Assembly: GCF_027322205.1 (NCBI RefSeq)
Contig: NZ_DAHVHY010000002.1
Location: 48,072 to 89,074, forward strand
Length of the DNA stretch: 41,003 nucleotides
Direction of reading: 5' to 3'
From: Acidithiobacillus sp.
Lineage (GTDB): Bacteria > Pseudomonadota > Gammaproteobacteria > Acidithiobacillales > Acidithiobacillaceae
The notes below the pieces were generated by a model that saw only the letters and a program-made list of their open reading frames with translations, searched no databases and had not been told where the DNA came from. Numbering within the stretch: position 1 is the stretch's first letter; each line of letters begins with the position of its first letter. Below are positions 1 through 9,388 of this stretch, in pieces. Made by a program: the position numbers and the translations under genes.

Positions 1-1324
1 CCAGGTGCTGTCCCGCCATGTCGGCGTCATGTATGGCACCAGAGATTTCCTGCAAGGCGGAAAGCATTTTGAGCAGGGTTTTACTGTCTTTGCTGGGCCA
101 CATATCGCCAAGTGCCAGAATCACATAGCGCCAGTTCTTAATGCGTATGCGCAAGGCGTGAAAACTGGCGGCGGTTTTGACTGCATCTCCCGCAGCCATT
201 AATTGGCGATCCTGACGCCGCAAATGCATTTCCGCGTAGTGTTGTAGATCCTGATCACTGTATAGCGCTGCACGCAGCAGCAGTGCCCAAAGCTTCAGGA
301 TCGCGGCGGCGAACTGGCCAAGATGTGCATGCGTTGCTTCAGCCTGTACCATCAGCCAACTATGCAGCGGGGCCACTTCGGTGCCTGTATCCGTGGCCAA
401 CGCCTCCCAATAAGTGGCGAGTACTTCATGGTCACGCCGTATATTTTGCTGGTGAAACCAGTCCGCCAATTCCCGACGGGCACCGCCGAGGCGGTTATCA
501 GCATCCAGAGCCCGGCAGAAACGCAGTAGGGCGCGCAGGCTGCGAACAGTTTTGCGCAACTGATGAAAGGTCTTCGTACTATTAGCGGCCCAATGCTGCC
601 TGGCTTCGCCAGTCGCCTGTTGACTTTGCTGGATCAGCAGGCGGCTAAGTGCCGTTCCGGCGTTTTCGTGGCGGCGGAGCGGTGGTGTTTTGTCTCGCAT
701 CGTACTGGTATCGGCCGGTATCAGCCCGGCGAGGCGCAAACCCCGGAACAGCTTGCTTTCCCCATCGGGCAACAGCGGCAGATCGTGGCACAGCTCCGCG
801 CCCATCTCCAATACCGCGGCAGGCTCCCCTGTTGCCAGTTCCAGTTCTACTTCGAGAATAGGTTCACGCAAGCCGTTGGCAACGATTTCTCCGCGATCCA
901 GTGCGACCAGAATCTGGCTGCCATCCGCGCGATCCACCCGACTCTCCAGCCGTTCAAAACGGGTTTCAAGAATGACTTGCAACGCTAAATCCAAAAAGGG
1001 TGCCAGTAACGCTGCAGCATTCGCGTCAGTAAACACCCGAAGATCCGCTCTGGCGGAGGAAACAGCGACGTTCCATTCGGGGCGCTGATGCAACCCGCCA
1101 GCGGATTGACCTTCGGCCTTGAGAGTGGCTACCCACTCTTTCCCTTCCCGACGCACACGGTAGGCCAGCCTGGCGCGCTGCAAGGCACCATCGCGACTAT
1201 CGTAGTATAGAGCGTGAAGCGGCAAAGGAGGTGTTGTGCCCAGTGCCAGCAGAGGATGTTGATAAATCTTTTCCCAGGCGCAGGGGGAAGGATCGAGTAC
1301 CTGTAGTTTAAGCTCTTGCTCCAT
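1..1324 (-). CDS. CYTH and CHAD domain protein, C-terminus cut by the window edge
   Basis: About 441 residues are visible and the frame runs off the left edge. The N-terminus reads MEQELKLQVL, which carries the ExExK signature (E2, E4, K6) of the CYTH triphosphate-tunnel fold. That domain covers roughly residues 1-200. From about residue 230 onward there is a helical, His/Arg-rich CHAD domain (for example FHQLRKTVRSLRALLRF, and later SFHALRIRIKNWRYV). Known family roles: CYTH domains hydrolyse inorganic triphosphate or bind polyphosphate, and CHAD domains bind polyphosphate and locate proteins to polyphosphate granules. The ATG start overlaps the end of the upstream ParA-like gene by 17 bases, so the two are probably translationally coupled. 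Together with ppk1 two genes upstream, this points to polyphosphate metabolism or granule biology. Enzyme activity is inferred, not shown. Confidence 0.9.
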   Translation of the reverse strand, partial: MEQELKLQVLDPSPCAWEKIYQHPLLALGTTPPLPLHALYYDSRDGALQRARLAYRVRREGKEWVATLKAEGQSAGGLHQRPEWNVAVSSARADLRVFTDANAAALLAPFLDLALQVILETRFERLESRVDRADGSQILVALDRGEIVANGLREPILEVELELATGEPAAVLEMGAELCHDLPLLPDGESKLFRGLRLAGLIPADTSTMRDKTPPLRRHENAGTALSRLLIQQSQQATGEARQHWAANSTKTFHQLRKTVRSLRALLRFCRALDADNRLGGARRELADWFHQQNIRRDHEVLATYWEALATDTGTEVAPLHSWLMVQAEATHAHLGQFAAAILKLWALLLRAALYSDQDLQHYAEMHLRRQDRQLMAAGDAVKTAASFHALRIRIKNWRYVILALGDMWPSKDSKTLLKMLSALQEISGAIHDADMAGQHL

Positions 1325-1946
1325 GTCCCCCCTCCATTACAAAGCGCAGAATCTGCGCCCATTGCGGTAACTCCGCACGGGTTTCTGTCGTCCGCAAATC
1401 CGCTATGCCCGCGCCCTGTTGCGCGGCCCGCACATAGAGCTGGCTATCGCGCAGGGTGGCCACCACCGGCAACTGCAAATCTGCCAGAAACATTTGCAGT
1501 TGTTGTCCGCCCTTGGTACGCGCATTCACGCGGTTGGCAATAACACCCATGCGCACCTTACCCTTGCGAAAGCGTTTAATCTCATCCAGTTTTTCCAGGA
1601 AAAGACGGCTGGCATCCATATCGAAAGAAGAGGGGCCGATGGGTACCAGCAGCGCCCCCACCTCATCCAGCATGTCTTCCAGGCGCCTTTTTTTCAGACC
1701 AGCAGGGGCATCAAAGACGACGAAATCACTCGGCGGATAATCGCGGAAATCCCGATCAGCATCGACCATGACGGACAGCTTTGGTAAGTGCTCCGACCGC
1801 CGCTCGACCCAGGTGCTGGACGAATGCTGCGGATCCAGGTCAGCGAGAAGTACCGAGCCGCGCAGTGCCAGCAAACTGGCGAGGTTGGTGGCGACTGTCG
1901 TTTTTCCGGAACCTCCTTTACTGTTGAGCACCAGCACCCGGATCAC
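1308..1946 (-). CDS. ParA/MinD-family ATPase, orphan (no parB nearby)
   Basis: A 212-residue protein beginning MIRVLVLNSKGGSGKTTVA. It has the deviant Walker A motif KGGSGKTT at residues 10-17, a switch-I-like DLDPQHSSSTW segment near residues 36-46 and a Walker-B-like VVFDAPAG near 75-82. This is the compact ParA/McdA type with no N-terminal DNA-binding extension. The start is a GTG 12 bases after the ppk1 stop. An in-frame TGA (the ppk1 stop) lies just upstream, so no longer start is possible. ParA-type ATPases distribute cargo such as plasmids, carboxysomes or chemoreceptor clusters by patterning the nucleoid. Here no ParB, replication gene or carboxysome gene is next to it. The neighbours are polyphosphate kinase and a CHAD protein, so a role in placing polyphosphate granules is inferred. 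Confidence 0.88.
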   Translation of the reverse strand: MIRVLVLNSKGGSGKTTVATNLASLLALRGSVLLADLDPQHSSSTWVERRSEHLPKLSVMVDADRDFRDYPPSDFVVFDAPAGLKKRRLEDMLDEVGALLVPIGPSSFDMDASRLFLEKLDEIKRFRKGKVRMGVIANRVNARTKGGQQLQMFLADLQLPVVATLRDSQLYVRAAQQGAGIADLRTTETRAELPQWAQILRFVMEGGHGARA

Positions 1947-1958
1947 GACGAAACCCTG

Positions 1959-4064
1959 TCACGCATGGTGGTTACTCCTGTCGTAGTGTTCCAGTAAGCG
2001 GTCCTGAGCCGATTTACAGGCGGCGTCCGGGGTTTTGCGCAGAAAATCATAAGCACCATCGGCACGCATGGCCCAGGCGTTACAGTCATCTTCCAGGTAC
2101 AGCTGAAGGGTTTCTCTGAGTACGCGGGCGCGCAAGTCAGGGTCGAGAATAGGTACCGCCACTTCCAGGCGGCGAAAGAAATTGCGCCCCATCCAGTCGG
2201 CACTTGACATCCAAAGCTTGGGAGATCCGTCATTCCCGAAGTAATAGACGCGGCTGTGTTCGAGAAAACGACCGACAATGGAACGTACCCGGATATGCTC
2301 AGAGACGCCCGGTATGCCGGGGCGTAAGGCACAGGCGCCGCGTACCACCAGGTCGATTTCTACCCCAGCCTGGGAGGCTCGGTACAGGGTGCGAATCAGG
2401 TCTGGTTCGACCAGCGCGTTCACCCGCGCGATGATGCGGCCTTTCACGCCGTGCTGGGTCTCCGCCTCGATGGCATCACGTATTCCGCTGAACATCGTAA
2501 AGGGGCTTTGCAACAGGCAACGCAGTTGCGGCGCCTTGCCCATGCCAGTGATGTGCATGAACAGATCATTCATATCCGCCGTGATGTCAGGATTTGCGGT
2601 GAGCAGGCTGAGATCGGTATAAATCCGCGCATTGCGGGGATGATAATTGCCAGTACCCAGATGCCCGTAGAGGCGAATCCCATCCTCCTCACGGCGCAAG
2701 ACCAATATCATTTTGGCATGCACTTTGTGATTGACCACGCCGTATACCACCTGCACACCCACCTCTTCCAGGCGCTCCGCCATCTGGATGTTATTTGCTT
2801 CGTCAAAGCGGGCCTTGAGCTCGACCACGGCAGTGACCTGTTTGCCAGCCATCGCCGCTTCTATCAGCGCATCAATGATGGGAGAGTCCGGGGTGGTGCG
2901 GTACAACGTCTGCTTGATACCGATGATCTGCGGATCATTGGCCGCCTGGCGGAGAAAATCCAGTACTGGGTTGAAGCTCTGGTATGGGTGATGGAGGAGA
3001 ATGGGTGCCTCGCGGAGTTGCGCGAATATATTTTCCGGGCGCGTACAGACGGATGGCAGACCGGGTACAAAGGGCGGGAAGAGCAGGTCGGGGCGGGGAA
3101 CCATGTCGATAATGGCTGCCAGCCGTGACAGATTCACGGGCCCCAGCAGCGCATAAAGATGATCCTCGCCAAGCTCAAAATGTTTCAAGAGGTAGTCGAT
3201 TACCTCGCGCGGACAGTTGTTGGCGACTTCCAGCCGTACCGCCTCACCAAAAGGGCGCATCGGCAATTCATCAGCGAGCGCATCAAGGAGGTTGTCCACC
3301 TCTTCTTCGTCCACGAAGAGTTCACTGTTGCGGGTTACCCGGAACTGATAAAAGCCCTGAATAGTCAGGCCCGGAAAGAGGGTTTGCACATGCTCGTGAA
3401 TGATAGAAGAAAGAAACACGAAATCATGCGGGCCGGCCAGATGTGCTGGAATCTGGATGATACGCGATAGTATCCGCGGCGCCTGCACGATGGCGATGGG
3501 ACTGTGCCGCCCATAGGCGTCCTGACCCTCCAGGACGATGGCGAAATTCAACCCCTTATTCTGTACCTTGGGAAAGGGATGGGCCGGGTCAAGGCTCAGG
3601 GGCGTGAGCAGAGGTAGGACTTCACTCTGAAAATAACTGCTGATCCAACGTCTTTGCGCGACCCGCCACTCGCGTCGGCGCAACAGACGGATATTCTCTT
3701 TGGCCAGGGCGGGTAGCAGTCGTTGGTTCAGGCAGCGATACTGTGCAGAGATAATTTCGTGGGCCATTTTGGCCACTGCTTCAATTTCGATATTAGGTCC
3801 GAGCATATCCGGCCCCGAGGGGCCAGCGCCGAATTTGCGTCGCTGCAGAAGCCCTGCCATGCGTACTTCAAAAAATTCGTCCAGATTGTTGGAAACAATG
3901 GTCAGATAACGTAAACGCTCCAGCAGGGGCACATGTGGATCATCCGCCAAAGCAAGTACCCGCCGGTTAAATGCGAGGATGCTGAGATCGCGGTTAAAAT
4001 AGAGATCGGGATTATCCAGAGATGGCGCCGCACCAGATTTTTGCGGGACAGGTGTCCCATTCAT
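1959..4064 (-). CDS. ppk1: Polyphosphate kinase 1
   Basis: A 701-residue protein, close to the 688 of E. coli Ppk. It makes long-chain inorganic polyphosphate reversibly from ATP. The N-terminal [17 protein letters not shown] block is typical. The phospholipase-D-like catalytic half carries NHKVHAKM with the predicted phosphorylated histidine H449 and K451, and a second motif [12 protein letters not shown] with H603. The frame is open 33 codons further upstream, but that stretch lies inside folD. The ATG at 4064 overlaps the folD stop as ATGA, which decides the start. Polyphosphate is an energy, phosphate and metal-resistance store in acidophiles. The gene sits between folD and the ParA-like and CHAD genes in one operon. 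Confidence 0.97.
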   Translation of the reverse strand: MNGTPVPQKSGAAPSLDNPDLYFNRDLSILAFNRRVLALADDPHVPLLERLRYLTIVSNNLDEFFEVRMAGLLQRRKFGAGPSGPDMLGPNIEIEAVAKMAHEIISAQYRCLNQRLLPALAKENIRLLRRREWRVAQRRWISSYFQSEVLPLLTPLSLDPAHPFPKVQNKGLNFAIVLEGQDAYGRHSPIAIVQAPRILSRIIQIPAHLAGPHDFVFLSSIIHEHVQTLFPGLTIQGFYQFRVTRNSELFVDEEEVDNLLDALADELPMRPFGEAVRLEVANNCPREVIDYLLKHFELGEDHLYALLGPVNLSRLAAIIDMVPRPDLLFPPFVPGLPSVCTRPENIFAQLREAPILLHHPYQSFNPVLDFLRQAANDPQIIGIKQTLYRTTPDSPIIDALIEAAMAGKQVTAVVELKARFDEANNIQMAERLEEVGVQVVYGVVNHKVHAKMILVLRREEDGIRLYGHLGTGNYHPRNARIYTDLSLLTANPDITADMNDLFMHITGMGKAPQLRCLLQSPFTMFSGIRDAIEAETQHGVKGRIIARVNALVEPDLIRTLYRASQAGVEIDLVVRGACALRPGIPGVSEHIRVRSIVGRFLEHSRVYYFGNDGSPKLWMSSADWMGRNFFRRLEVAVPILDPDLRARVLRETLQLYLEDDCNAWAMRADGAYDFLRKTPDAACKSAQDRLLEHYDRSNHHA

Positions 4065-4924
4065 GAGCTTATCCCCATGCGTTGCTCTGCCGCAATCAGG
4101 GTATTCTGCAAGAGTGTGGCTACCGTCATGGGTCCGACTCCACCGGGGACCGGCGTGATCCACGCCGCACGTTGCTCCGCGCCAGCAAAGTCCACATCGC
4201 CGGTCAGACGCCCGTCCGGAAGACGATTGATTCCCACATCGATGACCACTGCTCCCTCACGAATCCACTCACCGGGTATCAGTCCCGGTTTGCCTGCCGC
4301 CGCGACGAGCAACTCGGCGCGTCCCACATGGGCCGCGAGATCGCGGGTGAAGCGGTGGCAGACAGTCACCGTCGCCCCGGCCAGGAGCAGTTCCAGTGCC
4401 ATGGGCCGCCCGACAATATTGGATGCGCCGACAATCACCGCTTCTTTCCCCCTGACCTCTATACCGGTTTCCTGAAGCAAGGTCATGATACCGGCGGGTG
4501 TACAGGAGCGCAGCAGTGGCGCGCGCAGCGCAAGACGGCCGACATTATAGGGGTGAAAACCATCGACATCCTTGTCGACAGCAATAGCCTCGATGATTTC
4601 TTCAGGATCAAAATGCGGGGGCAGGGGCAACTGCACCAAGATGCCATCCACGGCATTATTAGCGTTTAGTTCGGAAATATGAGACAGGAGTTGTTGTGGC
4701 GTGCTGTCTGCGGGAAGATTGGCAGAAAAAGAGCGGATGCCCACTGAAGCACAGGTATCCCGCTTTTTCTGCACATAGACCTGAGACGCGGAATCGGCCC
4801 CGACCAGCACTACCGCAAGACCAGGGGAGCGTCCATAACGCTGGAGAAAAGCCTGACTGCGATGGGTGACATCCGCCTGTATTTTTTTGGCGATGGCTTT
4901 GCCATCAATGCGTTGTGCAGTCAC
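4061..4924 (-). CDS. folD: Bifunctional methylene-THF dehydrogenase / methenyl-THF cyclohydrolase
   Basis: A 287-residue cytosolic enzyme that interconverts 5,10-methylene-, methenyl- and 10-formyl-tetrahydrofolate with NADP. Visible family marks are YVQKKRDTC near residue 50, which contains the catalytic lysine, [13 protein letters not shown] in the middle, the nucleotide-binding [11 protein letters not shown], and the C-terminal PGGVGPMT signature. The start is GTG at 4924, preceded by an AGAGGT ribosome-binding sequence. It is the first gene of the minus-strand operon folD-ppk1-parA-CYTH/CHAD. It is a housekeeping enzyme whose link to polyphosphate may be no more than shared transcription. 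Confidence 0.97.
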   Translation of the reverse strand: MTAQRIDGKAIAKKIQADVTHRSQAFLQRYGRSPGLAVVLVGADSASQVYVQKKRDTCASVGIRSFSANLPADSTPQQLLSHISELNANNAVDGILVQLPLPPHFDPEEIIEAIAVDKDVDGFHPYNVGRLALRAPLLRSCTPAGIMTLLQETGIEVRGKEAVIVGASNIVGRPMALELLLAGATVTVCHRFTRDLAAHVGRAELLVAAAGKPGLIPGEWIREGAVVIDVGINRLPDGRLTGDVDFAGAEQRAAWITPVPGGVGPMTVATLLQNTLIAAEQRMGISS

Positions 4925-5041
4925 CAGGACCTCTTTGCTAAGGTCTCAATGCTCGGGAAGAATTCGTGACCCATGAAAATTTACCTGTGTGCGAACAGCG
5001 AACAGGCCAACCCGGCAAGGGCGGCGAAGCGGATGTTTCTC

Positions 5042-5075
5042 AAAAAAGACCAGCGAGAATACCCACCGGTATTCT
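5042..5075 (-). terminator. Possible second hairpin terminator after the efflux operon
   Basis: A perfect 8-bp inverted repeat (AGAATACC / GGTATTCT, 5056-5063 with 5068-5075, 4-base loop) is followed on the minus strand by six T residues at 5047-5042. The 8-base gap between stem and T-run makes it weaker than the hairpin at 5103-5135. It may back up that terminator before folD. Confidence 0.4.
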
Positions 5076-5102
5076 TCTGGCCACCCTCCGTCTTGTCAAG
5101 CG

Positions 5103-5135
5103 AAAAAGGCCGGGACCCTAATAAGCGTCCCGGCC
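5103..5135 (-). terminator. Rho-independent terminator of the RND efflux operon
   Basis: The perfect 9-bp GC-rich stem GGCCGGGAC / GTCCCGGCC (5108-5116 with 5127-5135, 10-base loop) is followed on the minus strand by TTTTT (5107-5103). It lies 30 bases beyond the stop of the efflux pump gene and separates that operon from folD. Confidence 0.9.
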
Positions 5136-5165
5136 GGATCCACCGAGCAAAGCAACAATCTCCTG

Positions 5166-8100
5166 TCAGGCTTCCTGGGGCTGGGACGCGCGCAAATCCT
5201 TGGCGAGTACCATATACATGGCTGGCACCACGAAAAGCGAGAAGAAAGCGCCAATACCCAAGCCGGTAAAGATTACCAGGCCCATCTGGAAGCGACTGAC
5301 CGAGCCGGGTCCGCCCGCTAACAGCAAGGGCAGAACGCCCAGTACCATCGCTCCCGTGGTCATGAGGATGGGACGCAAACGAATGCTGGAGGCTTTCTGC
5401 ACGGCTTCACGCTTGTTGAGTCCTTCTGTTTTCTGGATCTCGTTGGCGAACTGCACGATCAGAATACCCTGCTTGGCGATCAAACCAATCAGCGTGATCA
5501 GCCCCACTTCCGTGTAGATGTTGATGGAAGCCAGGCCCAGGCTGATGAAAATCAACGCCCCACTAATGGACATGGGTACCGTAATCAGCACGATCAGCGG
5601 ATCGCGAAAACTCTCGAACTGTGCGGCCAGTAGCAGGTATATCAGAATGATGGCCAGCGCAAAAGTGATCAGCAGTCCACCCCGCTCTTGCATATATTGA
5701 CGGGATTGGCTTGCATAGTTCAGAGAGAAATCTTTGGGCATGATTTTTCCCGCTGCAGTCTTAAAGAACCGTAAAGACTCGCCCATGGTAACGCCGGGTT
5801 TGGGCACCGCCTGGATGGTCGTCGAGTTGAGCTGCTGGAACTGTGGCAAGTATTGCGGCTCGACCTTGGTTTCAATAGAAACTACGGTAGATAAGGGCAC
5901 CATCTGGCCGCTGCCGGTCGCGATGTAATATTGCTTCAGGGCGGCCGGATCGAGGCGAAAATGATCCGGTACCTGGGGAATGACCTTGTAGCTGCGGCCT
6001 TCCATATCGAAGCGGTTGACATAGTTGCCGCCCAACAGGGGCTGCAGATCCTGGGCGATGTTCGCCATGGTCAGTCCGAGGGTGGCGGCCATGCTCCGAT
6101 GGATTTTCAGTACGATTTCGGGATTATCAATGCGCAAGTCTTTGGTCACATAGAAAAATAAGCCACTTTTCTCGGCTTCCGCGATCAGCCGCCGAGCCAC
6201 TTGGTCGATTTTGTTGTAGCTGCCCGGGCTCTGCAGCACAAATTGCACCGGCAGACCACCCGCCGAACCGGGCAGGGATGGCGGCAAGAATGAGGCGAGC
6301 TGGAGTCCCGGAACACTCTGCAGGGCCTGCTGGATCCGGGGTTGCAACTGCATCGCCGTCGTGGAGCGTTTGTCCCAATTGGTCAGATTCATGCCCGCGA
6401 ACAGACTGTTGGAGCCACCGCCGCTGCCCACCGATATGCCGGTGACCATGAAGGTTGCCTTTGTCTCGGGATATTTATTCAATACTTTCAAAACTTGCAT
6501 ACCATCATTGGCCAGTCGATCCGGTGTAATGGTTGGGCCACCCGTGCCCGCATTAAAAATAATGCCCTGATCTTCCGCTGGCGCCAATTCGGTCTTTGAG
6601 GTGCTAAACAGAAAATAGATACTCCCGAACACGACCGCGGCAAAGAGCATGGTGACCGGCACATAATTCAGGGTGCTACCCAAGACCCGGTCATAGAACT
6701 TACATAGACCAGCGAAGTTCTGCTCGATAAAATGTTCAAAGCCATGTTCCCTGGTCGGGCGTAATATCTTGCTGGAGAGCATCGGCGATAAGGTGAGCGC
6801 TACGATCATGGACACTAAAACCGTAGCCACCAGCGTAAACGCGAATTCACCAAACAGACTGCCCGTCAGCCCCCCCATAAATCCGATGGGAGCGAATACT
6901 GCGACGAGCGTGGTGGACATGACGATGATCGGTCCTCCCAGTTCCCGCCCGGTCATTAAGGCCGCTTCAACGGGTTTTTTCCCTTCATTGATATGCCGGT
7001 GTACATTCTCCACAATGATAATGGCATCATCCACCACCAGTCCGATGGCCAAAACCACGGCCAACAGGGTCAGCAGGTTGATGGTGAAGCCCATGAACCA
7101 GGTGATCAGGCCGGCGCCCACGATAGACAGGGGGATGGCGATCGCGGGTATGAGTACCGCACGGAAAGAACCCAGGAAGAGGAAAATGACCAATACCACC
7201 ACGGCAAGGGTGATTCCAATGGTCATGGCAACTTCATCGATAGAAGCCTGGATGAAGGTGCTGGCATCATAAGGAATCGCCACATGCATGCCGGGCGGCA
7301 GGCTTTTAGACAACTGTGCCAGCGATGCTTTTACCCCGGAAGCCACATTCAGAGAGTTAGCCGAAGGCGCTTCCTGAATACCGATAAACGCCGCCGGTTT
7401 ACCATCGAAAAAGGCCTGCGAAGTGTAATCCTGTGCACCGAGTTCTACTTTGGCCACATCTTTGAGACGGATCAGGGTGTTGCCAGACTGGCGCAGAACC
7501 AGATTGCGGAATTCACCCACATTATGCAGATTGGTGGTCGCGACAATGGTGTTTTGGACCGTCTTCCCACGGGTTTGTCCGACAGCGGAAATGAAATCGT
7601 TCGCGGCTAATGCTTGTGAAACCTGCGCGGCGGTAATGCCCAAGGCCGCCATTTTCTGAGGATTCAACCACACCCGCATCGCGTAGGTATTCCCGTTGCC
7701 GGCGCCCGGTGGCAGTATCTGCGCTTCGCCTACTCCCGGTACCGAGGCCAGTCGCGGTTGCGCCACACGCAGCAGATAGTCGGTAATTTGCTGCTGACTG
7801 AGTTCTTGGCTGTAGAAGGCGACATACAGCAGATCTGTCAGGTGACCATTTGTTACGCTGATGACCGGTAATTGACTGCCTGTAGGCAACTGATCCGTTA
7901 CCTGCTGCACTTTCGATTGGATGTTGGCGAGCGCCGCATTGGGGCTGTAATTCAACTTCATGTACACCGTGATGGTCGAAGAACCAGCCGAACTGTCGGA
8001 TGTCATGTAATCTATATCCGGTGCGCTGGCGATCACTTTTTCCAGGCGCGCGGTGATGAAGCCTTGTACGGTATCTGGGCTGGCGCCTGGATATGCGGTT

Positions 8101-8243
8101 TTTACGGAGATGACTGTGTTAACGATGGCCGGATACTCACGGACCGCCATCATCGAATAGGCGTGTAAACCCAGCAGAAAAATGACGAGGCTCAGAGCGG
8201 TAGACAGTACCGGGCGGCGAACAAAAATATCGGTAAAAGTCAT
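5166..8243 (-). CDS. RND efflux pump inner-membrane subunit (HAE1/AcrB type)
   Basis: A 1025-residue proton-driven transporter. The N-terminus MTFTDIFVRRPVLSTAL is typical of the hydrophobe/amphiphile efflux family. Two large periplasmic loops separate the first and second helix of each half, giving the usual 12 membrane segments. Proton-relay residues are visible: D405-D406 in GLVVDDAIIIVEN, and K924 in LIAKQGILIVQF (equivalent to AcrB K940). The frame opens 17 codons earlier, but that overlaps the adaptor gene. The ATG at 8243 lies 10 bases after the adaptor stop with a GAGG sequence ahead of it. It forms a tripartite system with the adaptor and outer-membrane genes upstream. Substrates (drugs, solvents, organic acids) cannot be read from the sequence. 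Confidence 0.95.
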   Translation of the reverse strand: MTFTDIFVRRPVLSTALSLVIFLLGLHAYSMMAVREYPAIVNTVISVKTAYPGASPDTVQGFITARLEKVIASAPDIDYMTSDSSAGSSTITVYMKLNYSPNAALANIQSKVQQVTDQLPTGSQLPVISVTNGHLTDLLYVAFYSQELSQQQITDYLLRVAQPRLASVPGVGEAQILPPGAGNGNTYAMRVWLNPQKMAALGITAAQVSQALAANDFISAVGQTRGKTVQNTIVATTNLHNVGEFRNLVLRQSGNTLIRLKDVAKVELGAQDYTSQAFFDGKPAAFIGIQEAPSANSLNVASGVKASLAQLSKSLPPGMHVAIPYDASTFIQASIDEVAMTIGITLAVVVLVIFLFLGSFRAVLIPAIAIPLSIVGAGLITWFMGFTINLLTLLAVVLAIGLVVDDAIIIVENVHRHINEGKKPVEAALMTGRELGGPIIVMSTTLVAVFAPIGFMGGLTGSLFGEFAFTLVATVLVSMIVALTLSPMLSSKILRPTREHGFEHFIEQNFAGLCKFYDRVLGSTLNYVPVTMLFAAVVFGSIYFLFSTSKTELAPAEDQGIIFNAGTGGPTITPDRLANDGMQVLKVLNKYPETKATFMVTGISVGSGGGSNSLFAGMNLTNWDKRSTTAMQLQPRIQQALQSVPGLQLASFLPPSLPGSAGGLPVQFVLQSPGSYNKIDQVARRLIAEAEKSGLFFYVTKDLRIDNPEIVLKIHRSMAATLGLTMANIAQDLQPLLGGNYVNRFDMEGRSYKVIPQVPDHFRLDPAALKQYYIATGSGQMVPLSTVVSIETKVEPQYLPQFQQLNSTTIQAVPKPGVTMGESLRFFKTAAGKIMPKDFSLNYASQSRQYMQERGGLLITFALAIILIYLLLAAQFESFRDPLIVLITVPMSISGALIFISLGLASINIYTEVGLITLIGLIAKQGILIVQFANEIQKTEGLNKREAVQKASSIRLRPILMTTGAMVLGVLPLLLAGGPGSVSRFQMGLVIFTGLGIGAFFSLFVVPAMYMVLAKDLRASQPQEA

Positions 8244-8253
8244 GTGCTGCGCC

Positions 8254-9345
8254 TCACGCATCTTTCTCGGTGCTGATCTTGACGAGACTGCCATTCACCA
8301 GTTTTACCTGCCCCGCAGTGATGACCATATCACCGGCCTTAAGGCCAGAGACTATGCTCACCTGTCCATTACGCTCCTTGCCGGTCTTGATGACTTGCTG
8401 ATGGGCGACCTCCACGATCTTGCCATTCTGCGTCGCCTTTTTAATCACGTAGACATAGTTGCCGAAGGTGTTATAAGAAAGAGCGGAGACGGGCACCGTC
8501 AACACCCTTTCTTCGATATTGCCGATTACCGTGAGCTCGCCAAAAAGTCCGGGGCGCAATACACTTTGCGGATTGGCAATGGTGGCCTGCACCTCAATTT
8601 GCCGTGTCGTACTGTTCACCGAAGCCCCCAATGCGGTCACTTTTCCGTTGAAAACCTGACCGGGGCGTGCATCAGTCTCGACTTGCACCGGCGTACCCAC
8701 ATGGATGTCGTGTAGCTCACTTTGCGGCAAGGTGAAATTCGCATACAGCGGATCCCAGGATTGCAGGTCGACAATCTTGTCACCGGGTGTCAGGTATTGC
8801 CCGAGATTCACCTGGCGGATCCCCAGATAGCCACTGAAGGGCGCGCGGATGGCCAACTTGTTCAACGTCGCATGAATATCTCTTAGCGCAGCCACGTTGC
8901 TTTGATACACGGCCACCGCGGAATCCAGTTGCGATTGGCTGGTGGCTTTGGTGGCGATCAGAACGCGGGTCCGGCGTAGATTGATCTGTGCCAGACGAAG
9001 TTGTGCTTCATCGCTCGCCATCTGAGCAAGCTGGTTGCTGTCGTCAATCTGTACCAGCATGGTACCTTTCCGGACATACTGACCAGAATGAAAATGAATG
9101 GCGGTCACATTACCGGCTATCTGCGGGGTGACTTCCACCCCTTGTACCGCTGCCAGAGAAGCTACGGCCTGCAGGTGTGGATGCCAAAGTTCTGTCCGTG
9201 CCGCTGTAGCGCTGACGGTTACGATGGGCTTTGGCATATGCGCCATGGCCTCGGAAATCTTCTTGTTGACGAAAGCCTTAAAGCCAAAAATACCGCCAAA
9301 AACAATGATCAAGACGACAATTACAATAATAAACGCTTTTTTCAT
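8254..9345 (-). CDS. RND efflux periplasmic adaptor (membrane fusion protein)
   Basis: A 363-residue protein with an N-terminal hydrophobic anchor (about residues 4-22) after MKK. It then has the paired lipoyl/barrel-sandwich segments (EVTPQIAGNVTAIHFHSGQYVRKG, split by a coiled hairpin, and IRAPFSGYLGIRQVNLGQYL), a beta-barrel and a membrane-proximal domain with GQVSIVSGLKAGD. It bridges the inner-membrane pump and the outer-membrane channel. It lies 43 bases after the channel gene and 10 bases before the pump gene, all on the minus strand. Confidence 0.95.
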   Translation of the reverse strand: MKKAFIIVIVVLIIVFGGIFGFKAFVNKKISEAMAHMPKPIVTVSATAARTELWHPHLQAVASLAAVQGVEVTPQIAGNVTAIHFHSGQYVRKGTMLVQIDDSNQLAQMASDEAQLRLAQINLRRTRVLIATKATSQSQLDSAVAVYQSNVAALRDIHATLNKLAIRAPFSGYLGIRQVNLGQYLTPGDKIVDLQSWDPLYANFTLPQSELHDIHVGTPVQVETDARPGQVFNGKVTALGASVNSTTRQIEVQATIANPQSVLRPGLFGELTVIGNIEERVLTVPVSALSYNTFGNYVYVIKKATQNGKIVEVAHQQVIKTGKERNGQVSIVSGLKAGDMVITAGQVKLVNGSLVKISTEKDA

Positions 9346-9388
9346 GACCAGTCTCCACGGCGGATGGCTGTACTGAATGCATAACGGC

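Noticed and set aside
2451-3128. 225-codon plus-strand frame
   Set aside because: It is antisense to the ppk1 catalytic region, which has clear motifs; it has no ribosome-binding site and no domain.
6993-7610. 205-codon plus-strand frame rich in His/Gly/Gln
   Set aside because: Antisense to the RND pump gene; its composition reflects the complementary strand of membrane helices.
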